Source: Tenacibaculum singaporense
GTDB taxonomy: Bacteria; Bacteroidota; Bacteroidia; Flavobacteriales; Flavobacteriaceae
Reading direction: 5' to 3'
NCBI RefSeq assembly: GCF_003867015.1
Contig: NZ_CP032548.1
Coordinates: 935,001 to 999,000 of the forward strand
DNA length: 64,000 nucleotides
In this document: positions 1-7,761 of the stretch, in pieces
Layout of the letters: every line of letters begins with the position of its first letter
How positions within the stretch are numbered: position 1 is the first letter of the stretch
Translations under genes and position numbers: made by a program
The notes under the pieces: generated by a model
Told to the model about the DNA's origin: nothing
Seen by the model: the letters and a program-made list of their open reading frames with translations, nothing else
Databases searched by the model: none

Positions 1-2
1 AT

Positions 3-230
3 AATAAAATTTTATCTACCATTATTGATAAGTTTAAAGGAGGACCTGTAGGGATAACCACTTTAGCAACAGCAGTTGCTGAAAATGCAGAAACAATTGA
101 AGAAGTATATGAACCCTTTTTAATACAACAAGGATTTATTATGCGTACGCCAAGAGGAAGAGAAGTAACCGATTTGGCATATAAACATTTAGGAAGAATT
201 AAAGGAACTAGCCAAGGAGAGCTCTTTTAA
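3..230 (+). CDS. ruvB: Holliday junction helicase RuvB, C-terminal end (partial)
   Basis: This is the 3' end of a reading frame that enters from the left edge. The 75 visible residues match the winged-helix C-terminal domain of RuvB: a [13 protein letters not shown] segment, then [21 protein letters not shown] and a TDLAYKHLG tail, all characteristic of the family. RuvB is the hexameric AAA+ motor that drives branch migration with RuvA during recombination repair; the C-terminal domain binds DNA. The Walker motifs lie outside the window. The stop is four bases before the next ATG, so the SulP gene may be co-transcribed. The identification is firm despite the truncation. Confidence 0.92.
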   Translation, partial: NKILSTIIDKFKGGPVGITTLATAVAENAETIEEVYEPFLIQQGFIMRTPRGREVTDLAYKHLGRIKGTSQGELF

Positions 231-234
231 ATAA

Positions 235-1965
235 ATGGATCTACTAAAAAAACTCATACCGATACTAGAATGGTTACCCAACTATAAAAAATCACAGTTA
301 AGAGGTGATGTAGTTGCAGGTATAACCGTTGCTATTGTGTTAATACCACAAGGTATTGCTTATGCACTGATAGCAGGCTTACCACCAATTTATGGCTTGT
401 ATGCAGCCTTGATGCCTCAACTGATGTATGCAGTCTTTGGTACATCACGTCAAGTAGCAATTGGTCCAGTAGCAATGGATTCATTAATCGTAGCAACAGG
501 GGTTTCTACCTTAGCATTAACGGGGTCTGAAAGCTATATAGTTATAGCAATATTACTCGCGCTGGTTGTAGGTACTATTCAGTTTTTAATGGGAATTTTC
601 CGCTTAGGGTTTATCGTAAACTTTTTATCAAGACCTGTAATAACAGGATTTACCTCAGCAGTAGCTTTAATTATTGGATTGAATCAATTTAGGAACTTAT
701 TCGGAGTAGAGTTTGTACAAAGTGATCAAATCCATGTATTATTAGAAGATATTCTCTTCAGACTTAAATATTTTAAAACAAATACAACAATAATAGGTTT
801 AATAGCATGTGCTATTATTATAATTTTTAGAAGAATTAATAGAAAAATACCCAATGCGTTAATCGTTGTTATATTGGGTATAGTAAGTATCCGTTTTTTT
901 GGAACAGAATTATCAGATGTAGCCATTGTAAAAGATATTCCATCAGGTTTACCTAAATTTTCAATGCCAGTGATTGATGTAGCTTTAATACGTGAATTAA
1001 TGCCCATAGCAGCAACCTTAGTTATGGTAGGGTATTTAGAAACTATTTCTATCGGAAAAACCTTGGAAGCTAAGCAAGATGAGTATAGAGTAAGACCCAA
1101 TCAGGAGTTAGTAGCTTTAGGTTTGAGTAATATGGTAGGATCATTATTTCAATCGTATCCGTCAGCATCAAGTTTTTCTCGTTCGGCAATTAATGCAGAA
1201 TCGGGAGGAACTACAGGAGTTTCTGCAATAGTTTCCGCAATTTTGGTAGTGTTTACCTTACTTTTTTTAACCCCAGTTTTCTATCACTTACCAAAAACTA
1301 TTTTATCAGCAATCATTATTGTTGCAGTTTTTAACCTGATTAATGTAAAAGAAGCAAGAAGGTTATGGAAAGCAAATAATTTAGATTTCTGGCTACTCTT
1401 AGCTACTTTCTTAGCTACTATTTTCTTCGGAATTGAATACGGAATTTTAATCGGGGTAGTTTTATCATTAATTGTTTTAATTTTTAGAACCTCAAGACCG
1501 TATGTAGTGGAGTTAGGAAAAGTACCAAATTCAGATTTCTATCGTAATAAAAGCAGGTTTAAGGAAGTTATTTTAGATGATGAAATTTTAGTATTTCGTT
1601 TTGATGCACAATTATTTTATGCCAACTCAAACTATTTTAGAGATAAATTGGACGAAATGACAGAAGAAAAGGGGAAGGCATTAAAATTGATTGTATTAGA
1701 TGCAGAGAGTATCAACAGAGTTGATAGTACTGGAATAGAGATGTTAAAAGAACGTATAGTTTACTTTAACAAACACAATATCCAATTTTATTTTGCAGGA
1801 GTTAAAGGACCAGTAAGAGATGCTTTTTTTAGAGGAGGTTTATTAGATGTTGTAAGTTTAGATCACTTTTTTATGCGTGCCAATGGTGCCGTAAATTTTT
1901 ATAAAACAGGAGATAATCAAAATCAGAAAAAATACGCACAGTATATACATCAAGCGTATAAATAA
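235..1965 (+). CDS. SulP family inorganic anion transporter with STAS domain
   Basis: An inner-membrane SLC26/SulP protein of 576 aa, a normal length. The N-terminus carries the family signature around residues 25-60 (DVVAGITVAIVLIPQGIAYA, then LPPIYGLYAAL), followed by 10-14 hydrophobic segments. A cytoplasmic STAS domain occupies roughly residues 440-555 (LIVLDAESINRVDSTGIEML). Family members move sulfate, bicarbonate or other anions; the substrate cannot be read from sequence. The gene starts four bases after ruvB and is followed after 11 bases by a metallo-hydrolase/rhodanese gene and then a rhodanese lipoprotein. This suggests a sulfur-handling transcription unit and favours a sulfur oxyanion as substrate, but that is inference. 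Confidence 0.93.
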   Translation: MDLLKKLIPILEWLPNYKKSQLRGDVVAGITVAIVLIPQGIAYALIAGLPPIYGLYAALMPQLMYAVFGTSRQVAIGPVAMDSLIVATGVSTLALTGSESYIVIAILLALVVGTIQFLMGIFRLGFIVNFLSRPVITGFTSAVALIIGLNQFRNLFGVEFVQSDQIHVLLEDILFRLKYFKTNTTIIGLIACAIIIIFRRINRKIPNALIVVILGIVSIRFFGTELSDVAIVKDIPSGLPKFSMPVIDVALIRELMPIAATLVMVGYLETISIGKTLEAKQDEYRVRPNQELVALGLSNMVGSLFQSYPSASSFSRSAINAESGGTTGVSAIVSAILVVFTLLFLTPVFYHLPKTILSAIIIVAVFNLINVKEARRLWKANNLDFWLLLATFLATIFFGIEYGILIGVVLSLIVLIFRTSRPYVVELGKVPNSDFYRNKSRFKEVILDDEILVFRFDAQLFYANSNYFRDKLDEMTEEKGKALKLIVLDAESINRVDSTGIEMLKERIVYFNKHNIQFYFAGVKGPVRDAFFRGGLLDVVSLDHFFMRANGAVNFYKTGDNQNQKKYAQYIHQAYK

Positions 1966-1976
1966 TATATAATATC

Positions 1977-3386
1977 ATGAAAATAGAGCAAATTTATACA
2001 GGTTGTTTAGCACAAGGAGCCTATTATATTGAAAGTAATGGAGAAGTAGCAATTATAGATCCATTACGTGAAGTTGATCCTTATATAAACAGAGCTGAAA
2101 AAGATGGCGCTAAAATCAAATATATTTTCGAAACTCACTTCCATGCAGATTTTGTAAGTGGTCATGTTACGCTAGCTGAAAAAACAGGAGCAGTAATTGT
2201 ATACGGACCAACAGCAAAAACAAATTATGAAGCTCGTATAGCAACAGATGGAGAAGTATTTACATTAGGAGAAATTACAATTACTGTATTACATACTCCA
2301 GGACATACAATGGAAAGTGCTTCGTATTTACTAAAAGATAAAGACGGAAAAAATCATGCAGTTTTTAGTGGAGATACCTTGTTTTTAGGTGATGTTGGAC
2401 GCCCAGATTTAGCGCAAAAAGCAGCAAACTTAACGCAAGATGAATTAGCAGGATTATTGTACGATAGTTTACGTACAAAAATTATGACGCTGGAAGATGA
2501 TGTAATTGTATATCCAGCACATGGAGCAGGATCGGCTTGTGGTAAAAACTTAAGCAAAGAAACAGTAGGTACAATTGGCGATCAAAAGAAAACTAATTAC
2601 GCACTTCGTGCAGATATGACCAAAGAAGAGTTTGTTAAAGAAGTAACAGACGGATTATTACCTCCACCTGAATATTTTCCTTTAAATGTAAAAATGAATA
2701 AGGAAGGGTATCAATCTATCGATGAAGTTATCAAAAGTGGAGCAACAGCTCTATCAGTAACAGATTTTGAAAAAATAGCAAACGAAACAGATGCGTTGAT
2801 TTTAGATGTACGTCATCAATCAGAATTTATTAAAGGATTTATTCCACAATCAATTTTTATTGGTTTAGGAGGAACATTTGCTCCATGGGTAGGGGCATTG
2901 ATTAAAGATGTTACTCAACCAATTTTATTAGTTACTCCAGAAGGAGAAGAAGAAACTACTATTACACGCTTATCTCGTGTTGGTTTTGATAATGTATTAG
3001 GATATTTAGATGGAAGCTTTGCAGCTTGGAAAGAAGCAGGAAAAGAAGTAGATACGTTACGTTCTGTTTCTGCAACTATTTTAGCAGAAGCAATAAAAAA
3101 AGAAGCACCTGTTTTTGATGTTAGAAAACCAGGAGAATACGCAAATGAGCATATTGTAGATGTACCAAGTACACCGTTAGACTTCTTAAACGAACATGTT
3201 GAAGAATTTCCAACAAAAGAAGACTTCTATGTACACTGTGCTGGTGGATACCGTTCGGTAATTGCAGCGTCTATTTTAAAAGCAAGAGGATTCCATAATA
3301 TAATAGATGTTGCTGGAGGATATAAGGCTATTAAAGAAACTGATATTCCAAGAACAGCAACAGTATGCCCATCAACTTTAAAATAA
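1977..3386 (+). CDS. Metallo-beta-lactamase fold protein with two rhodanese domains (persulfide dioxygenase-like)
   Basis: A 469-aa cytoplasmic protein. Residues 1-250 are an MBL-fold domain with the metal motif HFHADFVSGH (H54, H56, D58), a second His in TPGHT and an Asp in SGDTLFLGDVGRPDL, as in ETHE1-type persulfide dioxygenases. Two rhodanese domains follow, at about 265-360 and 365-465. The second has a loop Cys (VHCAGGYRS) and should transfer sulfane sulfur. The first has lost it: the equivalent loop reads LLVTPEGEEE, so it is probably structural. The family oxidises glutathione or protein persulfides to sulfite. The sulfite link with the adjacent SulP transporter is attractive but unproven. 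It sits between SulP and another rhodanese gene on the same strand. Confidence 0.9.
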   Translation: MKIEQIYTGCLAQGAYYIESNGEVAIIDPLREVDPYINRAEKDGAKIKYIFETHFHADFVSGHVTLAEKTGAVIVYGPTAKTNYEARIATDGEVFTLGEITITVLHTPGHTMESASYLLKDKDGKNHAVFSGDTLFLGDVGRPDLAQKAANLTQDELAGLLYDSLRTKIMTLEDDVIVYPAHGAGSACGKNLSKETVGTIGDQKKTNYALRADMTKEEFVKEVTDGLLPPPEYFPLNVKMNKEGYQSIDEVIKSGATALSVTDFEKIANETDALILDVRHQSEFIKGFIPQSIFIGLGGTFAPWVGALIKDVTQPILLVTPEGEEETTITRLSRVGFDNVLGYLDGSFAAWKEAGKEVDTLRSVSATILAEAIKKEAPVFDVRKPGEYANEHIVDVPSTPLDFLNEHVEEFPTKEDFYVHCAGGYRSVIAASILKARGFHNIIDVAGGYKAIKETDIPRTATVCPSTLK

Positions 3387-3391
3387 GAATA

Positions 3392-3772
3392 ATGAAGAGA
3401 GGTATATTTTTAGTAGGTTTATTTTTAACAGTGGTAGTATCGTGTAAGCCACAAACCAATGAGGCAAAAGATATCACGGTAGAAAACCTACAAGTAGTTT
3501 TAGAAAATGAAGATAACGTACAGTTATTAGATGTTAGAACTCCTGAAGAGTGGGCTGGAGGAGTTATCAAAACTCCAATTAAAATAGATATTACAGGTGA
3601 AGACTTTGAAGGAAAAGTTTCAGAAAAGTTAGATAAAACACAACCTGTATATATTTATTGTCGCTCAGGAGGTAGAAGTAAAAAAGCTACCGAGCTCCTA
3701 GCAAAAAAAGGTTATGAAACCTACAATGTTTTAGGAGGTTACCTAGAATGGACAGAGAAAAATAAAGAATAA
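3392..3772 (+). CDS. Rhodanese-domain lipoprotein
   Basis: A 126-aa protein starting at the ATG at 3392, which gives a lipoprotein signal peptide (MKRGIFLVGLFLTVVVSCK) with the lipobox Cys near residue 18. An in-frame ATG at 3365 would put nine charged residues ahead of the signal and overlap the upstream gene, so it is less likely. The remainder is one rhodanese domain with the active loop YCRSGGRSKKA, containing the catalytic Cys, and LLDVRTPEEW near its start. It probably sits in the periplasm anchored to a membrane and carries sulfane sulfur. It is the last gene of the sulfur-type unit and is followed directly by a strong hairpin terminator. Confidence 0.9.
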   Translation: MKRGIFLVGLFLTVVVSCKPQTNEAKDITVENLQVVLENEDNVQLLDVRTPEEWAGGVIKTPIKIDITGEDFEGKVSEKLDKTQPVYIYCRSGGRSKKATELLAKKGYETYNVLGGYLEWTEKNKE

Positions 3773-3775
3773 AGA

Positions 3776-3805
3776 AAATCCCGAGTAGTATACTCGGGAT
3801 TTTTT
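3776..3805. terminator. Bidirectional intrinsic terminator
   Basis: A near-perfect inverted repeat (AAATCCCGAGTA / TACTCGGGATTT, 3-base loop) flanked by A and T runs. It lies between the convergent rhodanese lipoprotein and the minus-strand exported protein and can serve both. Confidence 0.9.
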
Positions 3806-3817
3806 ATTCATCTTAGC

Positions 3818-4324
3818 TTATTCTTCAAACATTGTTTTGATTAATAATTCAGTTTCGTTGTTATTATTAATTATTATGATTTTTTCAAATTTACCATCAA
3901 AATTACTATCAATAAACTTTAATTCTTTTTTTGAATCATAAATTAAAACGAATTCTTCTGGCACTCCATCCTCATCATTATCGAGAGAATAACCTACTTT
4001 GTCTCCAGCTGAATTATAACAGTCAGTTTTTTCATAAACGCCATTTTCATCCCTGTCAAAACAGGTTTGATATACTTTTCCATAAGTAGTATAAACTCTA
4101 GCGATTTCATAATTGGAATCAAAGTTTACATCAAAGAACTGATTAGCTATTTTATTGTTCTCTTTCCAGCAACTAGTTAAGATTTCGTAATTATTTATCC
4201 ATTTGAAAGAGAAGTTTTTAGAGTCCATTAATAGAGAAACTTCTTTATTTAATTTAAAAGAATAAACCCCAAGTCCGATGCTTGTTAAAGAAAGTAATAT
4301 TATTAAGATTTCTTTCAGTTTCAT
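3818..4324 (-). CDS. Exported protein with EF-hand-like Asp-rich repeats
   Basis: A 168-aa protein of unknown function. I take the start at 4324 (MKLKEILIILLSLTSIGLGVY), which gives a hydrophobic N-terminal anchor or signal. A longer frame to 4390 would run through the terminator of the upstream gene. The C-terminal half holds three evenly arranged loops of the form DxDxDGxxE: DRDENGVYE, DNDEDGVPEE and DSNFDGKFE. They resemble dockerin or EF-hand calcium loops, alternating with short beta-like segments. It is probably periplasmic or surface-exposed and may bind calcium. It lies between two terminators and so appears to be a single-gene unit. Confidence 0.7.
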   Translation of the reverse strand: MKLKEILIILLSLTSIGLGVYSFKLNKEVSLLMDSKNFSFKWINNYEILTSCWKENNKIANQFFDVNFDSNYEIARVYTTYGKVYQTCFDRDENGVYEKTDCYNSAGDKVGYSLDNDEDGVPEEFVLIYDSKKELKFIDSNFDGKFEKIIIINNNNETELLIKTMFEE

Positions 4325-4374
4325 AGTGATTTGATTGTTTTTAATTAAATAGTCAAAGGTAAAAGAAGCTTTAT

Positions 4375-4406
4375 AAAAAAACCGAGACAATTGTCTCGGT
4401 TTTTTG
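4375..4406. terminator. Intrinsic terminator of the TonB receptor
   Basis: A perfect palindrome CCGAGACAATTGTCTCGG at 4382-4399 with A- and T-tracts on both sides, just after the receptor stop at 4427 (minus strand). It also insulates the downstream gene starting at 4324. Confidence 0.92.
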
Positions 4407-4426
4407 TTTTTCTAGCTTTTTCCCAC

Positions 4427-6805
4427 TTAAAATTTTAAGGTTGCACCTACTAAAAAGTTTCTAGTAGCTTGCGGATAGTATCCTTGTACTTCAAAAGAAG
4501 TTCCAGGAGTATCCCAAGTATTTAAATAGGTATATCCTCTATCAACATATTCTTTATCAAAAAGATTGTTTATCAATCCAGTAAATACAATTGATTTAAA
4601 AATTTTATTCATTACAAGTTCATAACTAATATTAAAATCACTAACGTAATAGCTATCTAGCTTAGAGGCTTCTGTATTAGTATTACTTAAATATTGTTCA
4701 CCAACAAATTTAGATAGTAAAGCTAATTGCACCCCTTTTGTAGGCTTATAAACCAAAGCATTTCCAGCAATAATATTTGGAGAAAAAGCAATATTAGTCG
4801 TACCAATATTGCGTTGAACACCATCACGGTCTAACATAAAATTCTTGATTTTATTACTACTTACCGTAAGGTTTTGGTTAATGCTAAACTTGTCTGAAAC
4901 ATTAATATTAGCATCAATTTCTACTCCTAAACGATAGCTGTCTTTCACATTTTCTCGTAAATATTCTCCAACATCATTCAGTCCACCAGTTTGAATTAAT
5001 TGATTGTCGTACGACATATAATAAATATTGGTATTTAGCTGAACTGTTTTATTGTGCAAACGCCATCCCAATTCAAAATCATCTAACGTTTCATGTTTCA
5101 CGTTTTGTCCGTTTTGAAAATCATCACGGTTTGGTTCTCTGTTCGCACGAGCATACGATGCATAAATACTGTTTTCTTTATTGATGGTATAAGTAACCCC
5201 TAATTTAGGATTAAAGAAGCTAAACGAAGTATCAATATTTAAAGGATTTCTATCAGAAGTTAATCCGTTAGTTTGATAATCAATAAACCTACCTTGTACA
5301 TCAACAAAAGCTTTTAGGTTATCAAAAACATTAAAAGTAGCCTTAGAAAAAACACTAAAGTCGTTCTTTTTAGCATCACTAAAATAATAACGATCTCTAA
5401 TATTAGCTCCATCAGCAAATTCTTTAGCCCAAATAACTTCTCCAAAATGATCTCCTGTATAATTACTATAAGAAGCACCAGAGATTAACTCGAACTTTTC
5501 AGTTTTATAAGTTACATTAGCATTAGCCACATAAAAATCATTGTCTAACCAACGACGAACAATTAAGTCTGTAGCAGGAGAACCATACCAGTCAGTTCCT
5601 GTTGCCTCTACAATACCATCATATTTTGATACAGCACTATCTTCTTTAAATTGCTCAAAATACCCTTCTCCTTTGGTGTAATTTAAACCAATGTTGGTAG
5701 ACCAGTTTTCTGATAATTGCTCATTCCAATGTAATTGGTAGTGATCTTGCCAATAATTATCGGTTTCATTTTCGTAGGTATACGGGTTTTGGCGACGGTT
5801 TTCTTGTAATTCCTCAGCGCTTAATCCATACCAAGCTTGGTAGGTTCTTTCTTTACCTCCAAAAACTAAAGCTTTAATCAAGGTGTTGTCATCAGTATAG
5901 CTACCTTGTAAGAAATACGATTTTAAATCGGTAAAGGCACGGTCAACATATCCGTCAGAATAAATGTTAGACAAACGTCCTGCGAACTCAAATCCATTAT
6001 TTAATTTTCCAGTAGTAAACTTTACGGTGTGCTTTCTTGTTCCGTACGAACCAAAAGCATTCGAAATTTCTCCACTAGCTTCATCAGAAACAGCATCGGT
6101 TAAAATATTTAAACTAGCTCCAAATGCTCCAGAACCGTTCGTAGAAGTTCCTACACCACGCTGTAATTGTAAACTTTGCGTTGACGAAGCAAAATCTCCC
6201 ATATTTACCCAAAAAGTACCCTGACTCTCGGCATCGTTGTATGGAATTCCGTTAATCGTAACATTCACACGAGAAGCATCCGAACCACGTACACGAATAT
6301 AAGTGTATCCAATACCAGCACCCGCATCAGATGAGGATGTTACCGATGGTAAATAGTTTAATAATACAGGAATGTCTTGCCCTAAATTACGTTTTTCAAT
6401 TTCTTGTTTGCTTAAGTTAGAGTGCGTTACAGGTGCATCTGCTTTTACACGAACGGCAGAAACCAGTACTTCATCTAAAATAGCTTCATCAGAAGTTAAC
6501 TGAAATGTAAATTGCTGATTCTTGGTAATAACAACCTCTTGTAAAAGTGGCTCAAAACCAACGTGTGAAACTTTAAAAACATAGGTTCCTTTTGATAGCT
6601 TTAATGTAAAATCACCATTAAAATCGGTAGCAGTTCCCTTGTTAAGAGTTGCAACAGTTACAGTAGCACCTACCAAAGGTTTTTTGTTAGCATCAATTAC
6701 TTTTCCAGATAAAGTAAATGTTTGCGCACTTGCTGTTAACGTTGTAAATAATACGAGTAAAAAAGCGACTATTTTCGCTTTTTTTTGAAAAGACATCGGT
6801 CTCAT
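4427..6805 (-). CDS. TonB-dependent outer-membrane receptor under TPP riboswitch control (putative thiamine receptor)
   Basis: A 792-aa outer-membrane receptor. Order: signal peptide ending near ASAQ (about residue 28); a carboxypeptidase-regulatory-like beta domain (residues 30-115, LSGKVIDANKKPLVGATVTV); a plug domain (about 120-235, with RVRGSDASRVNVTINGIPYN); and a 22-strand barrel ending in the aromatic-terminal GATLKF expected for BAM insertion. A clear TPP riboswitch lies about 150 bases upstream of the ATG on the same strand, so the receptor is predicted to be shut off by thiamine pyrophosphate and to import thiamine or a derivative. This matches the thiamin-regulated receptors known from Bacteroidota. 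It is a single-gene unit with its own terminator. The ATG at 6805 is used; one at 6796 (MSFQKK) is an equally possible start. Confidence 0.92.
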   Translation of the reverse strand: MRPMSFQKKAKIVAFLLVLFTTLTASAQTFTLSGKVIDANKKPLVGATVTVATLNKGTATDFNGDFTLKLSKGTYVFKVSHVGFEPLLQEVVITKNQQFTFQLTSDEAILDEVLVSAVRVKADAPVTHSNLSKQEIEKRNLGQDIPVLLNYLPSVTSSSDAGAGIGYTYIRVRGSDASRVNVTINGIPYNDAESQGTFWVNMGDFASSTQSLQLQRGVGTSTNGSGAFGASLNILTDAVSDEASGEISNAFGSYGTRKHTVKFTTGKLNNGFEFAGRLSNIYSDGYVDRAFTDLKSYFLQGSYTDDNTLIKALVFGGKERTYQAWYGLSAEELQENRRQNPYTYENETDNYWQDHYQLHWNEQLSENWSTNIGLNYTKGEGYFEQFKEDSAVSKYDGIVEATGTDWYGSPATDLIVRRWLDNDFYVANANVTYKTEKFELISGASYSNYTGDHFGEVIWAKEFADGANIRDRYYFSDAKKNDFSVFSKATFNVFDNLKAFVDVQGRFIDYQTNGLTSDRNPLNIDTSFSFFNPKLGVTYTINKENSIYASYARANREPNRDDFQNGQNVKHETLDDFELGWRLHNKTVQLNTNIYYMSYDNQLIQTGGLNDVGEYLRENVKDSYRLGVEIDANINVSDKFSINQNLTVSSNKIKNFMLDRDGVQRNIGTTNIAFSPNIIAGNALVYKPTKGVQLALLSKFVGEQYLSNTNTEASKLDSYYVSDFNISYELVMNKIFKSIVFTGLINNLFDKEYVDRGYTYLNTWDTPGTSFEVQGYYPQATRNFLVGATLKF

Positions 6806-6872
6806 TTTATAAAAAACAAAATCGAATAAAAAGAGGTAATTATTCTTTAGTTAAACATTGAATAATTAAAAC

Positions 6873-6940
6873 TTGTCATTACGAGGAGTTTACGACGAAG
6901 TAGTCTTTTCATCAATAAACAAATTTCTCGTAATAATTGG
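6873..6940. repeat. Degenerate foldback repeat (CGTCATTACGA family)
   Basis: The segment begins TTGTCATTACGAGGAG and ends TTTCTCGTAATAA, a worn copy of the 90-bp element seen intact at 11948-12037 and 13541-13631. It lies in the receptor leader between the riboswitch and the start codon, where it could form a weak hairpin. Confidence 0.5.
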
Positions 6941-6957
6941 TTTCCAAATGGCGATTA

Positions 6958-7086
6958 TCGCCTCCCTAAACAGCATTACCTGTTCCAGGTTCGTTGGGTA
7001 TGATCTCAGCCTGAATTTAATTATAAATGATTAATTACAAATTATTTTAATAATCAAAATTCGTAATTCAAATAAGGCACCCCTTT
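6958..7086 (-). promoter_or_regulatory. TPP (thiamine pyrophosphate) riboswitch
   Basis: Read on the minus strand, the segment shows the THI-box order: GGGGTGCC at 7084-7077, a long variable AT-rich P3 arm, CTGAGATCATACCC, GAACCTGGAACAGGTAATGC, and a closing GGGAGG. CTGAGA and the ACCTG...GGTAATGC pieces are the invariant pyrimidine- and diphosphate-binding elements of the TPP aptamer. It is followed by the TonB receptor gene on the same strand. In Bacteroidota such elements usually repress translation or cause termination when TPP is high. No clear terminator was seen before the ATG, so control at initiation is more likely. Confidence 0.94.
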
Positions 7087-7098
7087 ATGAGAACGGTG

Positions 7099-7106
7099 CA
7101 AAGGTA
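7099..7106 (-). promoter_or_regulatory. Bacteroidota -7 promoter box for the riboswitch transcript
   Basis: TACCTTTG on the minus strand matches the consensus TAnnTTTG exactly. Transcription would start a few bases on, just ahead of the TPP aptamer. No good -33 TTG was found at the usual distance. Confidence 0.5.
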
Positions 7107-7274
7107 AATATGAAATATGAATTAAGAGTGATAAATAGCGGGTTTTTCTAGGCTTATTTATAAAAGAATAAGGAGTTATTAAGTAAGTAAAAAAACATTC
7201 TAGCCAATTTATAGATTTAACTCATGTATTCCATCGTAATTTTAATATTTTAGTGGTGAAAATATCAGATATTT

Positions 7275-7760
7275 ATGAGTAAATCTTTTAAAACGAGCGT
7301 TAATAAAACGCATGATTTTGACTTTACTGAAGCGCAAATAGAAGCGTTAGATATAGTAGAAAAATCAAAAAATAACTACCACGTACTTGAAGGGAACCAA
7401 TCGTATCAAGCCACCATACTTCAAACAAATTTCAATCAAAAAACATACACCATTCAAATCAATGGAAACACTTATGAGGTAAGTATTGCTGATGAATTAG
7501 ATATGTTGATTGATGAATTAGGTTTAGAAGTAGCAACAGAGAAAAAAGAAAACGATATCAAGGCACCAATGCCTGGGTTAATTGTTTCTGTTGATGTTGA
7601 AATTGGTCAAGAAGTAAAAGAAGGTGATGGAATTTTAGTGTTAGAAGCCATGAAAATGGAGAATACCTTACAAGCACCAAGAGATGGAGTAGTAAAATCG
7701 GTAGCTATACAGGCGGGTGACAAAGTAGAAAAGAATACGGTTTTAATAGAAATGGAATAA
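7275..7760 (+). CDS. Biotin carboxyl carrier protein of an acyl-CoA carboxylase
   Basis: A 161-aa protein. The last 80 residues form a biotinyl domain with the biotinylation site EAMKMENTL (Lys near residue 127) and the usual APMPGLIVSVDVEIGQEV lead-in. The N-terminal half is a short adaptor of the type that replaces the BT domain in propionyl-CoA carboxylase alpha chains. It carries CO2 on biotin between the biotin carboxylase encoded next (1 base downstream) and the carboxyltransferase after that. The gene order BCCP, BC, CT in one direction is an operon for a multi-subunit acyl-CoA carboxylase, probably propionyl-CoA or a broad acyl-CoA. Confidence 0.93.
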   Translation: MSKSFKTSVNKTHDFDFTEAQIEALDIVEKSKNNYHVLEGNQSYQATILQTNFNQKTYTIQINGNTYEVSIADELDMLIDELGLEVATEKKENDIKAPMPGLIVSVDVEIGQEVKEGDGILVLEAMKMENTLQAPRDGVVKSVAIQAGDKVEKNTVLIEME

Positions 7761-7761
7761 T

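Noticed and set aside
3365..3391. Upstream ATG as start of the rhodanese lipoprotein
   Set aside because: It adds nine residues before a clean lipoprotein signal peptide and overlaps the preceding gene.
4325..4390. Extended start of the DxDxDG protein
   Set aside because: The extension runs through the hairpin terminator of the upstream gene; the internal ATG gives a proper signal segment.
5964..6224. 86-aa plus-strand frame opposite the TonB receptor
   Set aside because: Antisense shadow of the receptor gene with no domain or start signal.
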